64,000 bases of DNA from Sorangium cellulosum (GTDB lineage Bacteria; Myxococcota_A; Polyangia; Polyangiales; Polyangiaceae): contig NZ_CP012673.1 in the NCBI RefSeq assembly GCF_002950945.1, positions 13,383,501 to 13,447,500 on the forward strand, written 5' to 3'. The notes under the pieces were generated by a model. That model was not told where the DNA came from. It made no database searches and saw only the letters and a list, made by a program, of their open reading frames with translations. Both the position numbers and the translations under genes were made by a program. Positions 8,756-17,356 of this stretch are shown one piece after another (position 1 is the stretch's first letter; each line of letters starts with the position of its first letter).

Positions 8756-9636
8756 CCAAGCCCGACGTCGAGCCGCAGAGCGAAGCCTGGACCATCCGCC
8801 GCGTGATCGCCTGGGCCTCGGGCGACCTCAAGAAGCGCGGCGCGTCCTCGGCGCGCCTCGACGCCGAGCTCCTGCTCGGCAAGGTGCTGGGCCTCGACCG
8901 CGTCGGCCTGCTGATCGACGCCGACCGGCCGCTCGACAAGGCCGAGCTCGCCGCGTACCGGGACCTGCACCAGCGCCGCCGCGCCGGCGAGCCGGTCGCT
9001 TACCTGCTCGGTGTGCGCGAGTTCTACGGCCGCCCGTTCCGCGTCGATCCGCGCGTGCTCATCCCGCGCCCGGACACCGAGATCCTGGTCGAGGTCGGCC
9101 TCGCCCGGACGCGACACATCGCCCTCGCCGCGCGTGTGCTCGATCTGTGCACCGGGTCGGGCTGCGTCGCGATCAGCCTCGCCTGCGAGCGGCCCACCAG
9201 CCGCGTCCTCGGCGTGGACATCTCGGCCGGCGCGCTCGCCGTCGCCCGCGAGAACGCGCTCCGCCTCGGCGCGGTGAACGCGGGGTTCCTGCGCGCGGAC
9301 CTGTTCGCCGGCCTGCCCTCCGGCCTCCGCTTCGACCTGATCACCGCGAACCCGCCGTACATCCCCGACGGGGACGTGGACTCGCTGCAGGTCGACATCC
9401 GCGGCTACGAGCCGCACCTCGCGCTCGTGGGCGGCGCGGACGGGCTCGACGTCACGCGCCGCATCGTCGCGGGCGCGCCGGCGCTGCTCGCGGGCGGCGG
9501 CGTGCTGGCCGTCGAGGTCGAGGCGGGCAAGGCGGGCGCGGTGGCCGAGCTCTTCGCGCGGGCGGGGTTCCGCGACGTCGTGAAGAGCCTCGACTACGGC
9601 GGGCACGAGCGCGTCGTCGCCGGCGCCTTGCCCTGA
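8752..9636 (+). CDS. prmC: Release factor glutamine methyltransferase
   Basis: PrmC methylates the glutamine of the GGQ motif of peptide chain release factors. The 294-residue protein has the N-terminal helical domain (SARLDAELLLGKVLGLDR, PVAYLLGVREFYG), the RVLIPRPDTE motif, the SAM loop DLCTGSGCVAISLA and the catalytic NPPYIP. The start is a GTG that overlaps the stop of the preceding mutase gene by the GTGA arrangement, which fixes it. The pairing with a phosphohexomutase is unusual but gives no functional hint. Confidence 0.94.
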   Translation: MTKPDVEPQSEAWTIRRVIAWASGDLKKRGASSARLDAELLLGKVLGLDRVGLLIDADRPLDKAELAAYRDLHQRRRAGEPVAYLLGVREFYGRPFRVDPRVLIPRPDTEILVEVGLARTRHIALAARVLDLCTGSGCVAISLACERPTSRVLGVDISAGALAVARENALRLGAVNAGFLRADLFAGLPSGLRFDLITANPPYIPDGDVDSLQVDIRGYEPHLALVGGADGLDVTRRIVAGAPALLAGGGVLAVEVEAGKAGAVAELFARAGFRDVVKSLDYGGHERVVAGALP

Positions 9637-9848
9637 TCGCCTGCCGCGCCCCGGATCCCGCGCGGCGCCGGGACGCGGCGGGGGACCGGACCGCGCGGCG
9701 CGTGCGCCTGTGCGGCGCGGTGGCTGGCGTGCCGGTTGCACCGCCTGACCCGGCGTCGGGGGCGGGAGCTCCGTGGTGTGCCGGGTGTGCTGGCGGCTCG
9801 CTGCTCCGTTCCTCCGCGTGTTCACCCCGTCAGGCGGAGAGGTGTCTC

Positions 9849-10232
9849 ATGAGGCAGGTGGATCCCAGGCCCGAGAGCTCGACGGCCGATCTCGTGAAGG
9901 AGGCGATCGCCGAGGCCAAGGAGCTGATGCAGGTCGAGGTCGCGCTGGCGCGCGACGAACTCAACGAGGAGATCTCGTGGGCGAAGCGGTCGGGCATCGC
10001 GCTGGGCGCGGCGGCCGCGGCGGCGCTGCTCGGGCTCGCGCTGGTGCTCGTCGCGCTGGCGCTCTCGATCTCGCTGTCCCCGCTCCCGGCGCTCCTGCTC
10101 GGGCTCGGGTTCGTCGTGCTGGCCGTGGTGGTGGGCCTGGTCGGGTACACGCGGGCCCCGAAGCGGCCGCTCGAGCGGACCCAGGACCGCGTCGGGTCGG
10201 ACGTCCGGATGCTGCGGGAGCACGTCGCATGA
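9849..10232 (+). CDS. Phage-holin-like (YqjE/DUF1469-type) inner-membrane protein
   Basis: The 127-residue protein has an amphipathic N-terminal segment (TADLVKEAIAEAKELMQVEVALARDEL), two adjacent transmembrane helices at about residues 47-72 and 75-97, and a basic C-terminal tail. This layout matches the YqjE/putative Actinobacterial holin-X family, which is not a true phage holin. GGAGAGG lies about six bases before the ATG. Its stop overlaps the start of the next gene (ATGA), so the two are coupled like yqjD-yqjE pairs. The role is unknown and presumably concerns the envelope. Confidence 0.72.
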   Translation: MRQVDPRPESSTADLVKEAIAEAKELMQVEVALARDELNEEISWAKRSGIALGAAAAAALLGLALVLVALALSISLSPLPALLLGLGFVVLAVVVGLVGYTRAPKRPLERTQDRVGSDVRMLREHVA

Positions 10233-10693
10233 AGCGGATGAACGGCAAGCGCGAGGCGTTCGAGCGCAAGGCGGACGAGCTGCGCGAGCGGCTGATGCAC
10301 ACGATCGAGGCGATCGATCAGCGGAGCCACGCGCTGCTCGAGGTGGGATCCGAGGTGCGCCGGAGCGGCCCCGGGGTGGCCGTCGGCGGGCTCTTGCTCG
10401 CGATCATGGGCGGCGCGGCGGTGATCGCGCTGGTGCAGGACGTGCGCGCGGGCACGCGGGGCGAGCGGCTGCGCGGCGAGCGCGTCCGGGCGATCGTGCG
10501 CTGGTGGCGGCACCCGGACCGGGTGGCGGCGCAGGGCAAGCCGAACATGCCGCGCGAGATCGGCCGGAAGATCCTGATCGGCGCGGCGTCGTTCCTTGCG
10601 ATGCAGCTCATCCGCCGCGGCATCCGGCTCACGCTGGCGACGCCGGGGGGCGAGGCGCTGCCGCGGGGCAAGCCGCCCGAGCTCCGCGCCTAG
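10229..10693 (+). CDS. YqjD/ElaB-like membrane-anchored helical protein
   Basis: The 154-residue product has a charged helical N-terminus (REAFERKADELRERLMHTIE), one clear transmembrane helix (VAVGGLLLAIMGGAAVIAL), a basic middle part and a second weakly hydrophobic helix (KILIGAASFLAMQLI). It resembles DUF3618 or YqjD/ElaB-type proteins, some of which associate with ribosomes at the membrane; assignment to one family is uncertain. It starts inside the stop codon of the holin-like gene, so the two are probably made together. Confidence 0.65.
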   Translation: MKRMNGKREAFERKADELRERLMHTIEAIDQRSHALLEVGSEVRRSGPGVAVGGLLLAIMGGAAVIALVQDVRAGTRGERLRGERVRAIVRWWRHPDRVAAQGKPNMPREIGRKILIGAASFLAMQLIRRGIRLTLATPGGEALPRGKPPELRA

Positions 10694-10718
10694 GCCGGCC
10701 GACGCGCTCGCGCGCGGC

Positions 10719-11489
10719 TCAGGGACCGGTGTAGAGCGCGGTCCGCCACCCGAGGTAGACCCCCGTCTGGCGCACCGACGAGCTCCACGTGTAATCGGCG
10801 TAGAGCCACGGCCCCATCGACACCTTCCAGAGCCGGATCCCCTCGTAGAACGCCCCGACGCCGACGCGGGCCGGCAGGGCGCCGTCGATGGCGTCCGCGT
10901 CGTCGTCGCCGGCGGCGTCCGCCGTCGTGTAGGCCACGCCGGTGCCGGCGTCGATGGCGACGCCCGCGTCTCGCCAGGGCCCTCCGAGCGAGAAGAGCGG
11001 GAAGACCTCGGTGTGGAACATGAAGCCGCCGGCGAGGGAGCCATGGTCTTTGGCGCTCAGGAGGTGGCCGCCGCCGGCGGCGCCGAACGTGAGCCAGTCC
11101 GCGAGCGCGCCGCCGATCCAGACGTAGCCTCCCCCGCCGATCCCGACGCCGGTCTCGGTGTAGTGGCGCTGGTACCCGATCTTCTGGACGTCGTTCGGGA
11201 AGCCGGCGGCGCTCCCGAGCGCGAGCCCGGCGGAGATCCCCACGGCGAGCCCGCCGCGCCGCGCCGCCGGCCTGGGCGCGAGCAGGGGGTCGGCAGCGGG
11301 CGCGCGCGTATCGCCGGACGCTGTCGAGGCATCGCTGGCCGGCTTGTCCGCTGCGTCGGCAGGCGATCTCTCCGTCGTGGAGGGCGTCGCGGGTGCGGTC
11401 TGCTGCGCGGCCGCGGTGGACTGGAGCAGGCCGATGCCGAGGAGCGCCGGCAGCGCGGTCGCTCGTCCGAGGTGGAGAGGCGTCGCCAT
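10719..11489 (-). CDS. Putative exported beta-barrel or surface protein
   Basis: The 256-residue protein has a signal peptide ending near STAAAQQ, a Thr/Ala/Asp-rich low-complexity linker to about residue 75, and a domain of alternating hydrophobic and glycine-rich strands (GLAVGISAGLALG, GVGIGGGGYVWIGGALADW, GWRTALYTGP). The pattern and the aromatic-rich C-terminus suggest an outer-membrane beta barrel. No named family is recognised. The gene converges with the two small membrane protein genes and reads away from the 21-bp tandem array. Confidence 0.6.
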   Translation of the reverse strand: MATPLHLGRATALPALLGIGLLQSTAAAQQTAPATPSTTERSPADAADKPASDASTASGDTRAPAADPLLAPRPAARRGGLAVGISAGLALGSAAGFPNDVQKIGYQRHYTETGVGIGGGGYVWIGGALADWLTFGAAGGGHLLSAKDHGSLAGGFMFHTEVFPLFSLGGPWRDAGVAIDAGTGVAYTTADAAGDDDADAIDGALPARVGVGAFYEGIRLWKVSMGPWLYADYTWSSSVRQTGVYLGWRTALYTGP

Positions 11490-11634
11490 GAGCTCCCTTC
11501 CTAGTCGATGACGGGGGCCCCGGGCATCGCAATCCGGCGAGCGCGCCCCGGCCGGCGCGCGGGGCCTCGCCCGCTGGCGTCGACCTTGCCCTTCCCAGCG
11601 CCGAGTTGTCCCTTGCTGCTACACGGACATGCGT

Positions 11635-11823
11635 GGAGGCCATCTGGACAGGGGCGGAGGCCATCTGGACAGGGGCGGAGGCCATCTGGACAGGGGCGGA
11701 GGCCATCTGGACAGGGGCGGAGGCCATCTGGACAGGGGCGGAGGCCATCTGGACAGGGGCGGAGGCCATCTGGACAGGGGCGGAGGCCATCTGGACAGGG
11801 GCGAGGGTCACCCGGACATCGTG
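11635..11823. repeat. 21-bp tandem array, eight identical copies plus one degenerate
   Basis: Eight perfect head-to-tail copies of GGAGGCCATCTGGACAGGGG followed by C fill 11635-11802. A ninth, diverged copy occupies 11803-11823, where CCATCTGGACA has become TCACCCGGACA. Read on the minus strand each unit begins TGTCC, as the ends of some insertion sequences do. The perfect identity points to recent expansion by slippage or recombination. The array is noncoding in any frame I can support. Confidence 0.95.
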
Positions 11824-11870
11824 AAGCGGTTCTATGTCCGCGGGTCACGACCGCGCCTGTCCGGATGACC
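11806..11870. repeat. Imperfect inverted repeat at the edge of the tandem array
   Basis: GGTCACCCGGACA at 11806-11818 is matched in inverted orientation by TGTCCGGATGACC at 11858-11870, with 12 of 13 bases pairing. The left arm is also the core of the ninth, degenerate copy of the 21-bp array. The 39 bases between the arms contain another TGTCC followed by GGGTCACG. This could be a hairpin, a binding site for a dimeric protein, or the remains of transposon ends. Confidence 0.55.
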
Positions 11871-12032
11871 CACGGCGTGGCTCCCGCCGCATCGATCCCC
11901 GTGCGGTGCGCCCCCTACGGATGCGCTCCGCGACCGCCGCGCCGCCATGCGCCGGGTGCTCGCCGGATGGATGCGGCGATCGCCCCTTCTGACCTGTCGC
12001 CTCGAAGGCCGCTCCCTCCTGCTGCTTCTCGG

Positions 12033-12806
12033 CTAGAGCGCCCCGATCTGCGGCCCGGTGATGGCGCTGTACACGCCTGAGCTCAGGCAGAGCGCGTCGG
12101 CCAGCTCCTCCTCCAGCCTCGCGGCCTTCGCGCACCAGCCGAACAGCGCGCGGAGCGAAGCGCAGGTGCCTGGCCTGGAGAGCACGTGGGGGAGCTTTAG
12201 CCGCTGGATGATTTGCGCCCCATCCTCGACTTCGTCGAAGGAGCGTTCGATCGCGCGCGCCTCGGCCTTCAGCGTGTTCTTTGGGTGTTCGATCTCCTCG
12301 ACGTCTCCAGGGTAATCGGCGAGCTGCGTGCCGAGCACGGCGTTGATCGCTGCAGCATCGGCGAAGTAGTACGCCTCCAGCATGTTCACGAGGAAGTGGA
12401 CGGCTGCGAGGTGCTTCCTCTCGCCGAGCGCTCTGTCCAGCGCCTCGCGGTAACGCGCGAACACCTGGCGCTCCTGGACCTTACGGGCCGCCTCGAGATC
12501 GTCGATCAGAACGACGAAGGCCCGTTTGTACGAAGCTCGCCGCTGGTTCAGGTGCTGGCGCGCCGGGATGCCGATGACCTCGAAGTCCCGGTCCGTGATC
12601 TCTTGGTTCGTTCCGACAACACGGAGGGACTTCTTCCTCGAGGAGGACATCGGGGAGCGCTGGCCGATGCGAGCGATCACCCGGAACCCGCAGCGCCCCG
12701 AGGCCTCGAGCTCCCGGAACAGCCGCGGGAGGAACTCCCCTTTGCCCTTCCCTGTCACGAGCAGGCCGAACTCGCAGAAGACCCACGCCGGGCCGTCGTT
12801 CGCCAC
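12033..12806 (-). CDS. DUF4276-like protein, putative effector partner of an AAA ATPase
   Basis: The 257-residue protein resembles DUF4276-type proteins that accompany AAA/OLD-like ATPases: a strand-rich start (WVFCEFGLLVTGKGKGEFLPRLF), an acidic AFVVLIDDLE motif, AAVHFLVNMLEAYYFAD and a C-terminal LSRPGTCASLRALF. The IDDLE strand recalls a TOPRIM-like metal site, but I cannot confirm the fold. The GTG start has GGAGAG eight bases upstream; the ATPase stop lies two bases before it, so the pair is an operon. By analogy to split OLD or PARIS systems a defence role is possible, which is inference. Confidence 0.6.
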   Translation of the reverse strand: MANDGPAWVFCEFGLLVTGKGKGEFLPRLFRELEASGRCGFRVIARIGQRSPMSSSRKKSLRVVGTNQEITDRDFEVIGIPARQHLNQRRASYKRAFVVLIDDLEAARKVQERQVFARYREALDRALGERKHLAAVHFLVNMLEAYYFADAAAINAVLGTQLADYPGDVEEIEHPKNTLKAEARAIERSFDEVEDGAQIIQRLKLPHVLSRPGTCASLRALFGWCAKAARLEEELADALCLSSGVYSAITGPQIGAL

Positions 12807-12808
12807 GC

Positions 12809-14000
12809 TCAGCGCTCTCCTGCCTCGGACGGCTCCACGTCGACCTGCCCGGGCGTCCCCTGCGGCGCGAGGACGTTCGCCATGTAGAGCGAGCCGGCCG
12901 CGTACTGCTCCAGCAGATCCTGGACACCCGTGATCTCGCTGAGCCGCGTCAAGCGGGTCCTCCCCGCGTCCGACTCGACGACGAGCGATTGGTCCGCGTC
13001 GAACTGGCTGAGCAGCACGGGGGAGTGCGTCGCGAGGAGGATCTGCTTCTCCCCTGCGCTGGCCGCCGCCTTGAGCGCCCTGGCGAGCACGGACAGCGCC
13101 CAAGGGTGGAGCGAGATGTCCGGCTCATCGAGGAGCAAGACGCCGGGCGCCCGGCCTTCGGCGAACATGGCTGTGAGGAGGATCAGGAGATGGAGGTGGC
13201 CATCGGACACCCCCGAGGCCCAGAGCGGGCCGCGGCGGCCTTTCTCGAGGAAGCGACCGGTCACGGAGGCGGGGCCGGTCTGCTCGAAGAGGAGGCCGTC
13301 GAACGACGGGAGGGCCTCGCGCATGAAGCTCACGATCGTGTCGTACCGGTCGTCGGCGCCGCGCCGGTCATGCACGTTGCGAAGGACCGACCAGAGGTTG
13401 TCCGCACGGCCTTTCAGCCGGAGCTCGGGCGCGCTCTGCGAGCCCACATTCTTGATGCCGTGGAAGTTGAAGAGCCTGCACCGGTGCATCCGGATGGACC
13501 GCAGGAGGACGTCCACGTCGGCGGCTTCCTCGGCGCCGCCGACGTCGAGGTACCTCGTCAGGCTCAGCCGCTCCGGCTCTCGCAAGGTGACCGGCTCCGC
13601 GACCTTATCGGCCTCGAAGAACGAGGCCCGGTTGCTCCCCGTGGACCGCTGGATCAGATCCACGCCCCGCTCCAGGGGAGCGGAGGCGCTCGCCAGGAAA
13701 CGGATCGATCCTGCCGGCCGAGAGCGCGACGCGCACCTCGTAGCGCGCGCGTTCGGCCTCGACCGCGACGGAGATCGGGGCGCCCTCCTCGGCGCCGTCC
13801 CAGCGCAAGCCGATCCCGTGGCTGCGCTCCGAGGAGGCGACCTCAACGCCGCGCGCGGCGCAGTCGCGTAGGAACCAGAGCGTGTCGAGCAGGGAGGATT
13901 TGCCCGCGCCGTTGGGCCCGAACAGGACCGTCAGCGGGCCGAGGTCGAGCGACAGGTCGGCGAGCGAGCGGAAGTTCTGGACGTGGACGCGCCTCAGCAT
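12809..14000 (-). pseudogene. AAA15/AAA21-type ATPase, apparently frameshifted
   Basis: The N-terminal part (LRRVHVQNFRSLADLSLDL, Walker A FGPNGAGKSS) lies in one frame and the rest (FFEADK, the GVSDGH signature region, Walker B LLLDEPDISLHP, ATHSP) in another. Homology passes from one frame to the other at about 13665-13705. Both pieces are otherwise intact, giving about 395 residues in total, the usual length for this SMC/OLD-like ATPase family. A single-base indel, either real or a sequencing error, explains it. No slippery motif of the programmed type is obvious. It is directly followed by the DUF4276-like gene. Confidence 0.75.
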
Positions 14001-14180
14001 CTGCCGGCAACGCTACACCACGCAGCCGGCGCGACAAGCCGCGCGGATCCGCGCTGCTGGACCGCCTCCGCGCGCGCCTCACCGCTCCATTCTCCTGCGC
14101 CGCGCTCCTATGCCGCTCTCTCCCCGGCGCGGCCGCATCCGCTGCTCAGGCTGGCCAGAGCGCGCTATGCTGCGCCGCTC

Positions 14181-16394
14181 ATGAAGTACTCTCGCTGCCT
14201 GCTCCTCGCGGCGCTCCTCGCCGGCGCGTGCGGAGGTACGGAGGCACACCGACCCGTGTCCACGATGACCGCGAACCCCTCTCCGCCCCTTGGCGCGGCC
14301 AGCGCCGCGCCCACCCCCGCGGACCGCGACGGCCCCGCGTACCCGCCGACCCGCGTCGACCCGGTGAAGTACACCCTCCACGGGGTGGAGATCGCCGACC
14401 CGTACCGCTGGCTCGAGGACGGCGCCTCGCCCGAGGTGCAGGCGTGGATGAAGGCGCAGCAGGCGTTCACGCGCGCCGAGCTCGACAAGCTCCCCGAGCG
14501 GGGCGCGATCGCGTCGCGGCTCAAGCAGCTCTTCTACATCGATGCGGTCTCCGCGCCGCGCCACCGGCGGGGCCGGTACTTCCTGAGCCGGCGGCACGCG
14601 ACGAAGGAGAAGTCGATCGTGTACTGGAAGCAGGGGAAGGGCGGCGAGGAGCGCGCGCTGCTCGACCCGAACAGCTGGTCGGACGACGGCAGCGTCTCGC
14701 TGGGCGGATGGGAGGCGTCGTGGGACGGCAAGAACGTCGCCTACAAGGTCCAGAAGAACAACTCCGACGAGGCGACGCTCCATGTGATGGATGTCGCCTC
14801 CGGCAAGCGCTCCGAGGTCGACGTCATCGAGGGGGGCAAGTACGCCTATCCCTCGTGGACGCCGTCCGGCGACGGCTTCTATTACGTCTGGCTCCCCACC
14901 GACCCGTCGATCGCCGTCGCCGAGCGGCCCGGCTACGCCGAGGTGCGCTTCCATCGCCTCGGCCAGGACCCGCAAAAGGACCGGGTCGTGCGCGGCAGGA
15001 CGGGCGATCCGAGGACCTTCCTCGGCGCGAGCCTCTCCAAGGACGGCCGCTTCCTGGTGCTCACCGTGGCCCACGGGTGGACATCGACGGACGTCTACTT
15101 CCGCGACCTCCGCAGGCCGGGCGGGCAGGCCGCGGACCGGCCGCTCATCGTCGGGAGCGACGCCCATTACAGCGTCGAGGTCTACAAGGACCGGTTCTAC
15201 GTCCACACCGACGAGGGCGCGCCTCGTTACCGCCTCTTCGAGGTCGACCCGGACCGGCCGGAGCGCGCGGCGTGGAAGGAGATCGTCCCGGAGCGCGCCG
15301 ACGCCACGCTCGACAGCGTCTCCATCGTGGGCGGGCAGCTCGCGCTCGGCTACCTCAAGGACGCCTCGAGCCGCGTCGAGATCCGCTCGCTCGACGGCAA
15401 GTTGACCCGCGAGGTCCCGCTGCCCGGCATCGGCACCGTCGGCGGCCCGTACGGGCTGCCCGACGAGGACGAGGCGTATTTCTCGTTCGAGTCCTTCACC
15501 TCGCCTCAGGAGATCCACGCGACCTCGATCAAGACCGGCAAGACCGAGCTCTACGCGCGCATCGAGGTGCCTGTCGACCCGTCGCCGTACACCGTCGAGC
15601 AGGCCTTCTTCCCGTCCAGGGACGGCACGCGGGTGTCGATGTTCATCGTGCGCCGCAAGGACATGAAGAAGGACGGGAGCGCCCGCGCGCTGCTCTATGG
15701 ATACGGTGGTTTCCAGATCTCGCAGACTCCCGCGTTCACGGGATCGATCCACCCCTGGCTCGAGCGGGGCGGGGTGTACGCGGTGGCGAACCTGCGCGGC
15801 GGCGGCGAGTACGGGGAGGCGTGGCACCGGGACGGGATGCTGCTCAAGAAGCAGAACGTCTTCGACGACTTCATCGCCGCCGCGGAGCACCTGATCCGCG
15901 AGGGGTACACGCGGCCCGAGGGGCTCGCGATCCAGGGCGGCTCGAACGGCGGCCTGCTCGTCGGCGCGGCGATCACGCAGCGGCCGGACCTGTTCGGCGC
16001 GGCCCTCTGCAGCGTCCCCCTGCTCGACATGGTGAGGTATCACCTCTTCGGATCCGGCAAGACGTGGATCAGCGAGTACGGGTCTGCCGACGATCTGGAG
16101 CAGTTCAAGGCGCTTCATGCCTACTCCCCCTATCACCGCGTCAAGCCGGGGACGCGCTACCCGGCGGTCCTGCTCCTGTCGGCCGACAGCGACGATCGGG
16201 TCGATCCCATGCACGCGCGCAAGCTCGCCGCGGCCCTCCAGGCGGCGAGCGCGGGCGGTCCGGTCCTGCTCCGGATCGAGCGGAACGCCGGGCACGCCGG
16301 GGCGGATCTCATCCGGGCGGCCGTCGAGAAGGGCGCCGATCAGATCGCGTTTGCGCTCGCGGCCACGGGCGCGCCGGCGCCGGCGAGCCGGTGA
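14181..16394 (+). CDS. S9A prolyl oligopeptidase, lipoprotein
   Basis: The 737-residue enzyme cleaves short peptides after proline. A type II signal (LLLAALLAGAC) suggests a lipid-anchored, periplasmic or outer-membrane enzyme. The N-terminal DPYRWLED motif and a beta-propeller precede the alpha/beta hydrolase domain, whose triad is visible: Ser in GGSNGGLL, Asp in SADSDDRVDP and His in NAGHAG. The ATG at the signal peptide is used; a longer open frame upstream overlaps the spacer before the ATPase gene. It is transcribed divergently from the ATPase gene. Confidence 0.92.
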   Translation: MKYSRCLLLAALLAGACGGTEAHRPVSTMTANPSPPLGAASAAPTPADRDGPAYPPTRVDPVKYTLHGVEIADPYRWLEDGASPEVQAWMKAQQAFTRAELDKLPERGAIASRLKQLFYIDAVSAPRHRRGRYFLSRRHATKEKSIVYWKQGKGGEERALLDPNSWSDDGSVSLGGWEASWDGKNVAYKVQKNNSDEATLHVMDVASGKRSEVDVIEGGKYAYPSWTPSGDGFYYVWLPTDPSIAVAERPGYAEVRFHRLGQDPQKDRVVRGRTGDPRTFLGASLSKDGRFLVLTVAHGWTSTDVYFRDLRRPGGQAADRPLIVGSDAHYSVEVYKDRFYVHTDEGAPRYRLFEVDPDRPERAAWKEIVPERADATLDSVSIVGGQLALGYLKDASSRVEIRSLDGKLTREVPLPGIGTVGGPYGLPDEDEAYFSFESFTSPQEIHATSIKTGKTELYARIEVPVDPSPYTVEQAFFPSRDGTRVSMFIVRRKDMKKDGSARALLYGYGGFQISQTPAFTGSIHPWLERGGVYAVANLRGGGEYGEAWHRDGMLLKKQNVFDDFIAAAEHLIREGYTRPEGLAIQGGSNGGLLVGAAITQRPDLFGAALCSVPLLDMVRYHLFGSGKTWISEYGSADDLEQFKALHAYSPYHRVKPGTRYPAVLLLSADSDDRVDPMHARKLAAALQAASAGGPVLLRIERNAGHAGADLIRAAVEKGADQIAFALAATGAPAPASR

Positions 16395-16497
16395 GCTGCG
16401 GCCGCGCGCCTGACGAGGACGAGGAGCGGGCTCGCGGCGCCGCGCGGTGACGGACGGGCTTGCGGCACCGCGCCGCGACGGCTAACAACGCGCCGCT

Positions 16498-17340
16498 GTG
16501 CGAATGCTTCACCCCGGAGCCGGGTCGTCGCGGCGCGGGCCTTTGACCTCGCGCCCCCTCGCAGCCGCCGCGGCGGCGGTGGCGGAGGATCCGCGCGCGC
16601 CGGCGGTGGAGTTCTCGGATCCCGCGGCGGTCCTGGCGCGGCTCATGGACCTGCACGGGAGCATCTCGCTCGCGCGCGAGCTCTCGCTCCTCGAAAGGCC
16701 GCCGGCGCCCTCCGCGCCGGCGGCGACGGAAGGCGCGCGCGCGGCCGTCCGGGCGCTCGCCGCCGATCGCCTGGGCGAGCTCACCGCGGCGCTGGACCAG
16801 CTGTTCTCCGCCCCGTTCCAGCGGCGGAACAAGCTGCCGGACGCGCCGGCGGTGCTCGCGACCCTGGAGCAGACCGGGGCGCTTCTGCCTTCCCGCGGTC
16901 GGGGGGCGCTCGCGGCCGCGGCCGGCCAGCTCTGGGAGCCGTTCGGCGAGCTCGCGACCCGCACCCTCGGCCGCGTCCGCCAGGAGACACACGCGCTGCG
17001 CGAGGAGCTCGCGCCGTCGCTGCGGGCGCTCGGCCCGGCCGCGGCGCGCCTCGAGCGGCTCGACGCGGCGATCGCGAGCGCCACCCAGAAGCGGCGCGAG
17101 CGCGCGCTCGGCGAGCTCGTCCCGGGCCTCTCGCGCGGATTCGCGCGCGGCTTCAGGGCGGCGGTGCTGGCGCTCCCGGACGCCGTGGAGGTCGAGCACG
17201 TCGCGGGCTGGTTCGGGCGGGATCAGTGGCTCGGGCGGGAGGTGCAGCGGATGGAGCTCGTCGTGCAGGCGGTGCTCGCGCACGAGGCGGGCAGGCTGCT
17301 CGCGCTGGTGGACGGGGCCGCGGCGGGCGCGCCCGCGTAG
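16498..17340 (+). CDS. DUF3348-type protein, first gene of a ZorAB-like module
   Basis: The 280-residue, Ala/Arg-rich, largely helical soluble protein has FSDPAAVLARLMDLHGSISLARELS near the start and QRRNKLPDAPAVLATLE and FGRDQWLGREVQRMELVVQAVLAHE further on. It resembles DUF3348 proteins, which in beta-proteobacteria precede DUF802, OmpA and DUF2894 genes in the same order as here. No catalytic motif or membrane helix is visible. The start is GTG, with an ATG two codons later. The next gene begins 16 bases downstream. The biochemical role is unknown. Confidence 0.7.
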   Translation: MRMLHPGAGSSRRGPLTSRPLAAAAAAVAEDPRAPAVEFSDPAAVLARLMDLHGSISLARELSLLERPPAPSAPAATEGARAAVRALAADRLGELTAALDQLFSAPFQRRNKLPDAPAVLATLEQTGALLPSRGRGALAAAAGQLWEPFGELATRTLGRVRQETHALREELAPSLRALGPAAARLERLDAAIASATQKRRERALGELVPGLSRGFARGFRAAVLALPDAVEVEHVAGWFGRDQWLGREVQRMELVVQAVLAHEAGRLLALVDGAAAGAPA

Positions 17341-17356
17341 CCTGCCGAGGGCGTTC

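Larger units (their letters stand above)
11490..12032. other. 543-bp spacer with tandem array and no convincing gene
   Basis: This stretch separates the putative barrel protein from the DUF4276-like gene. It contains a 21-bp tandem array and an imperfect inverted repeat, described separately. Because 21 is divisible by three, several short frames stay open through the array on both strands, but none has a plausible start, composition or family. No promoter was assigned. Confidence 0.6.

Noticed and set aside
9849..10693. Holin annotation suggesting a prophage
   Set aside because: The two small membrane proteins fit the chromosomal YqjE/YqjD type, and no phage structural, lysis or integrase genes are nearby.
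11635..11802. CRISPR array
   Set aside because: Units are contiguous 21-bp tandem copies with no unique spacers, and no cas genes are present.
11629..11868. Open frames reading through the 21-bp array (about 72-190 codons on both strands)
   Set aside because: A 21-bp period keeps all frames open automatically; no start context or non-repetitive domain supports translation.
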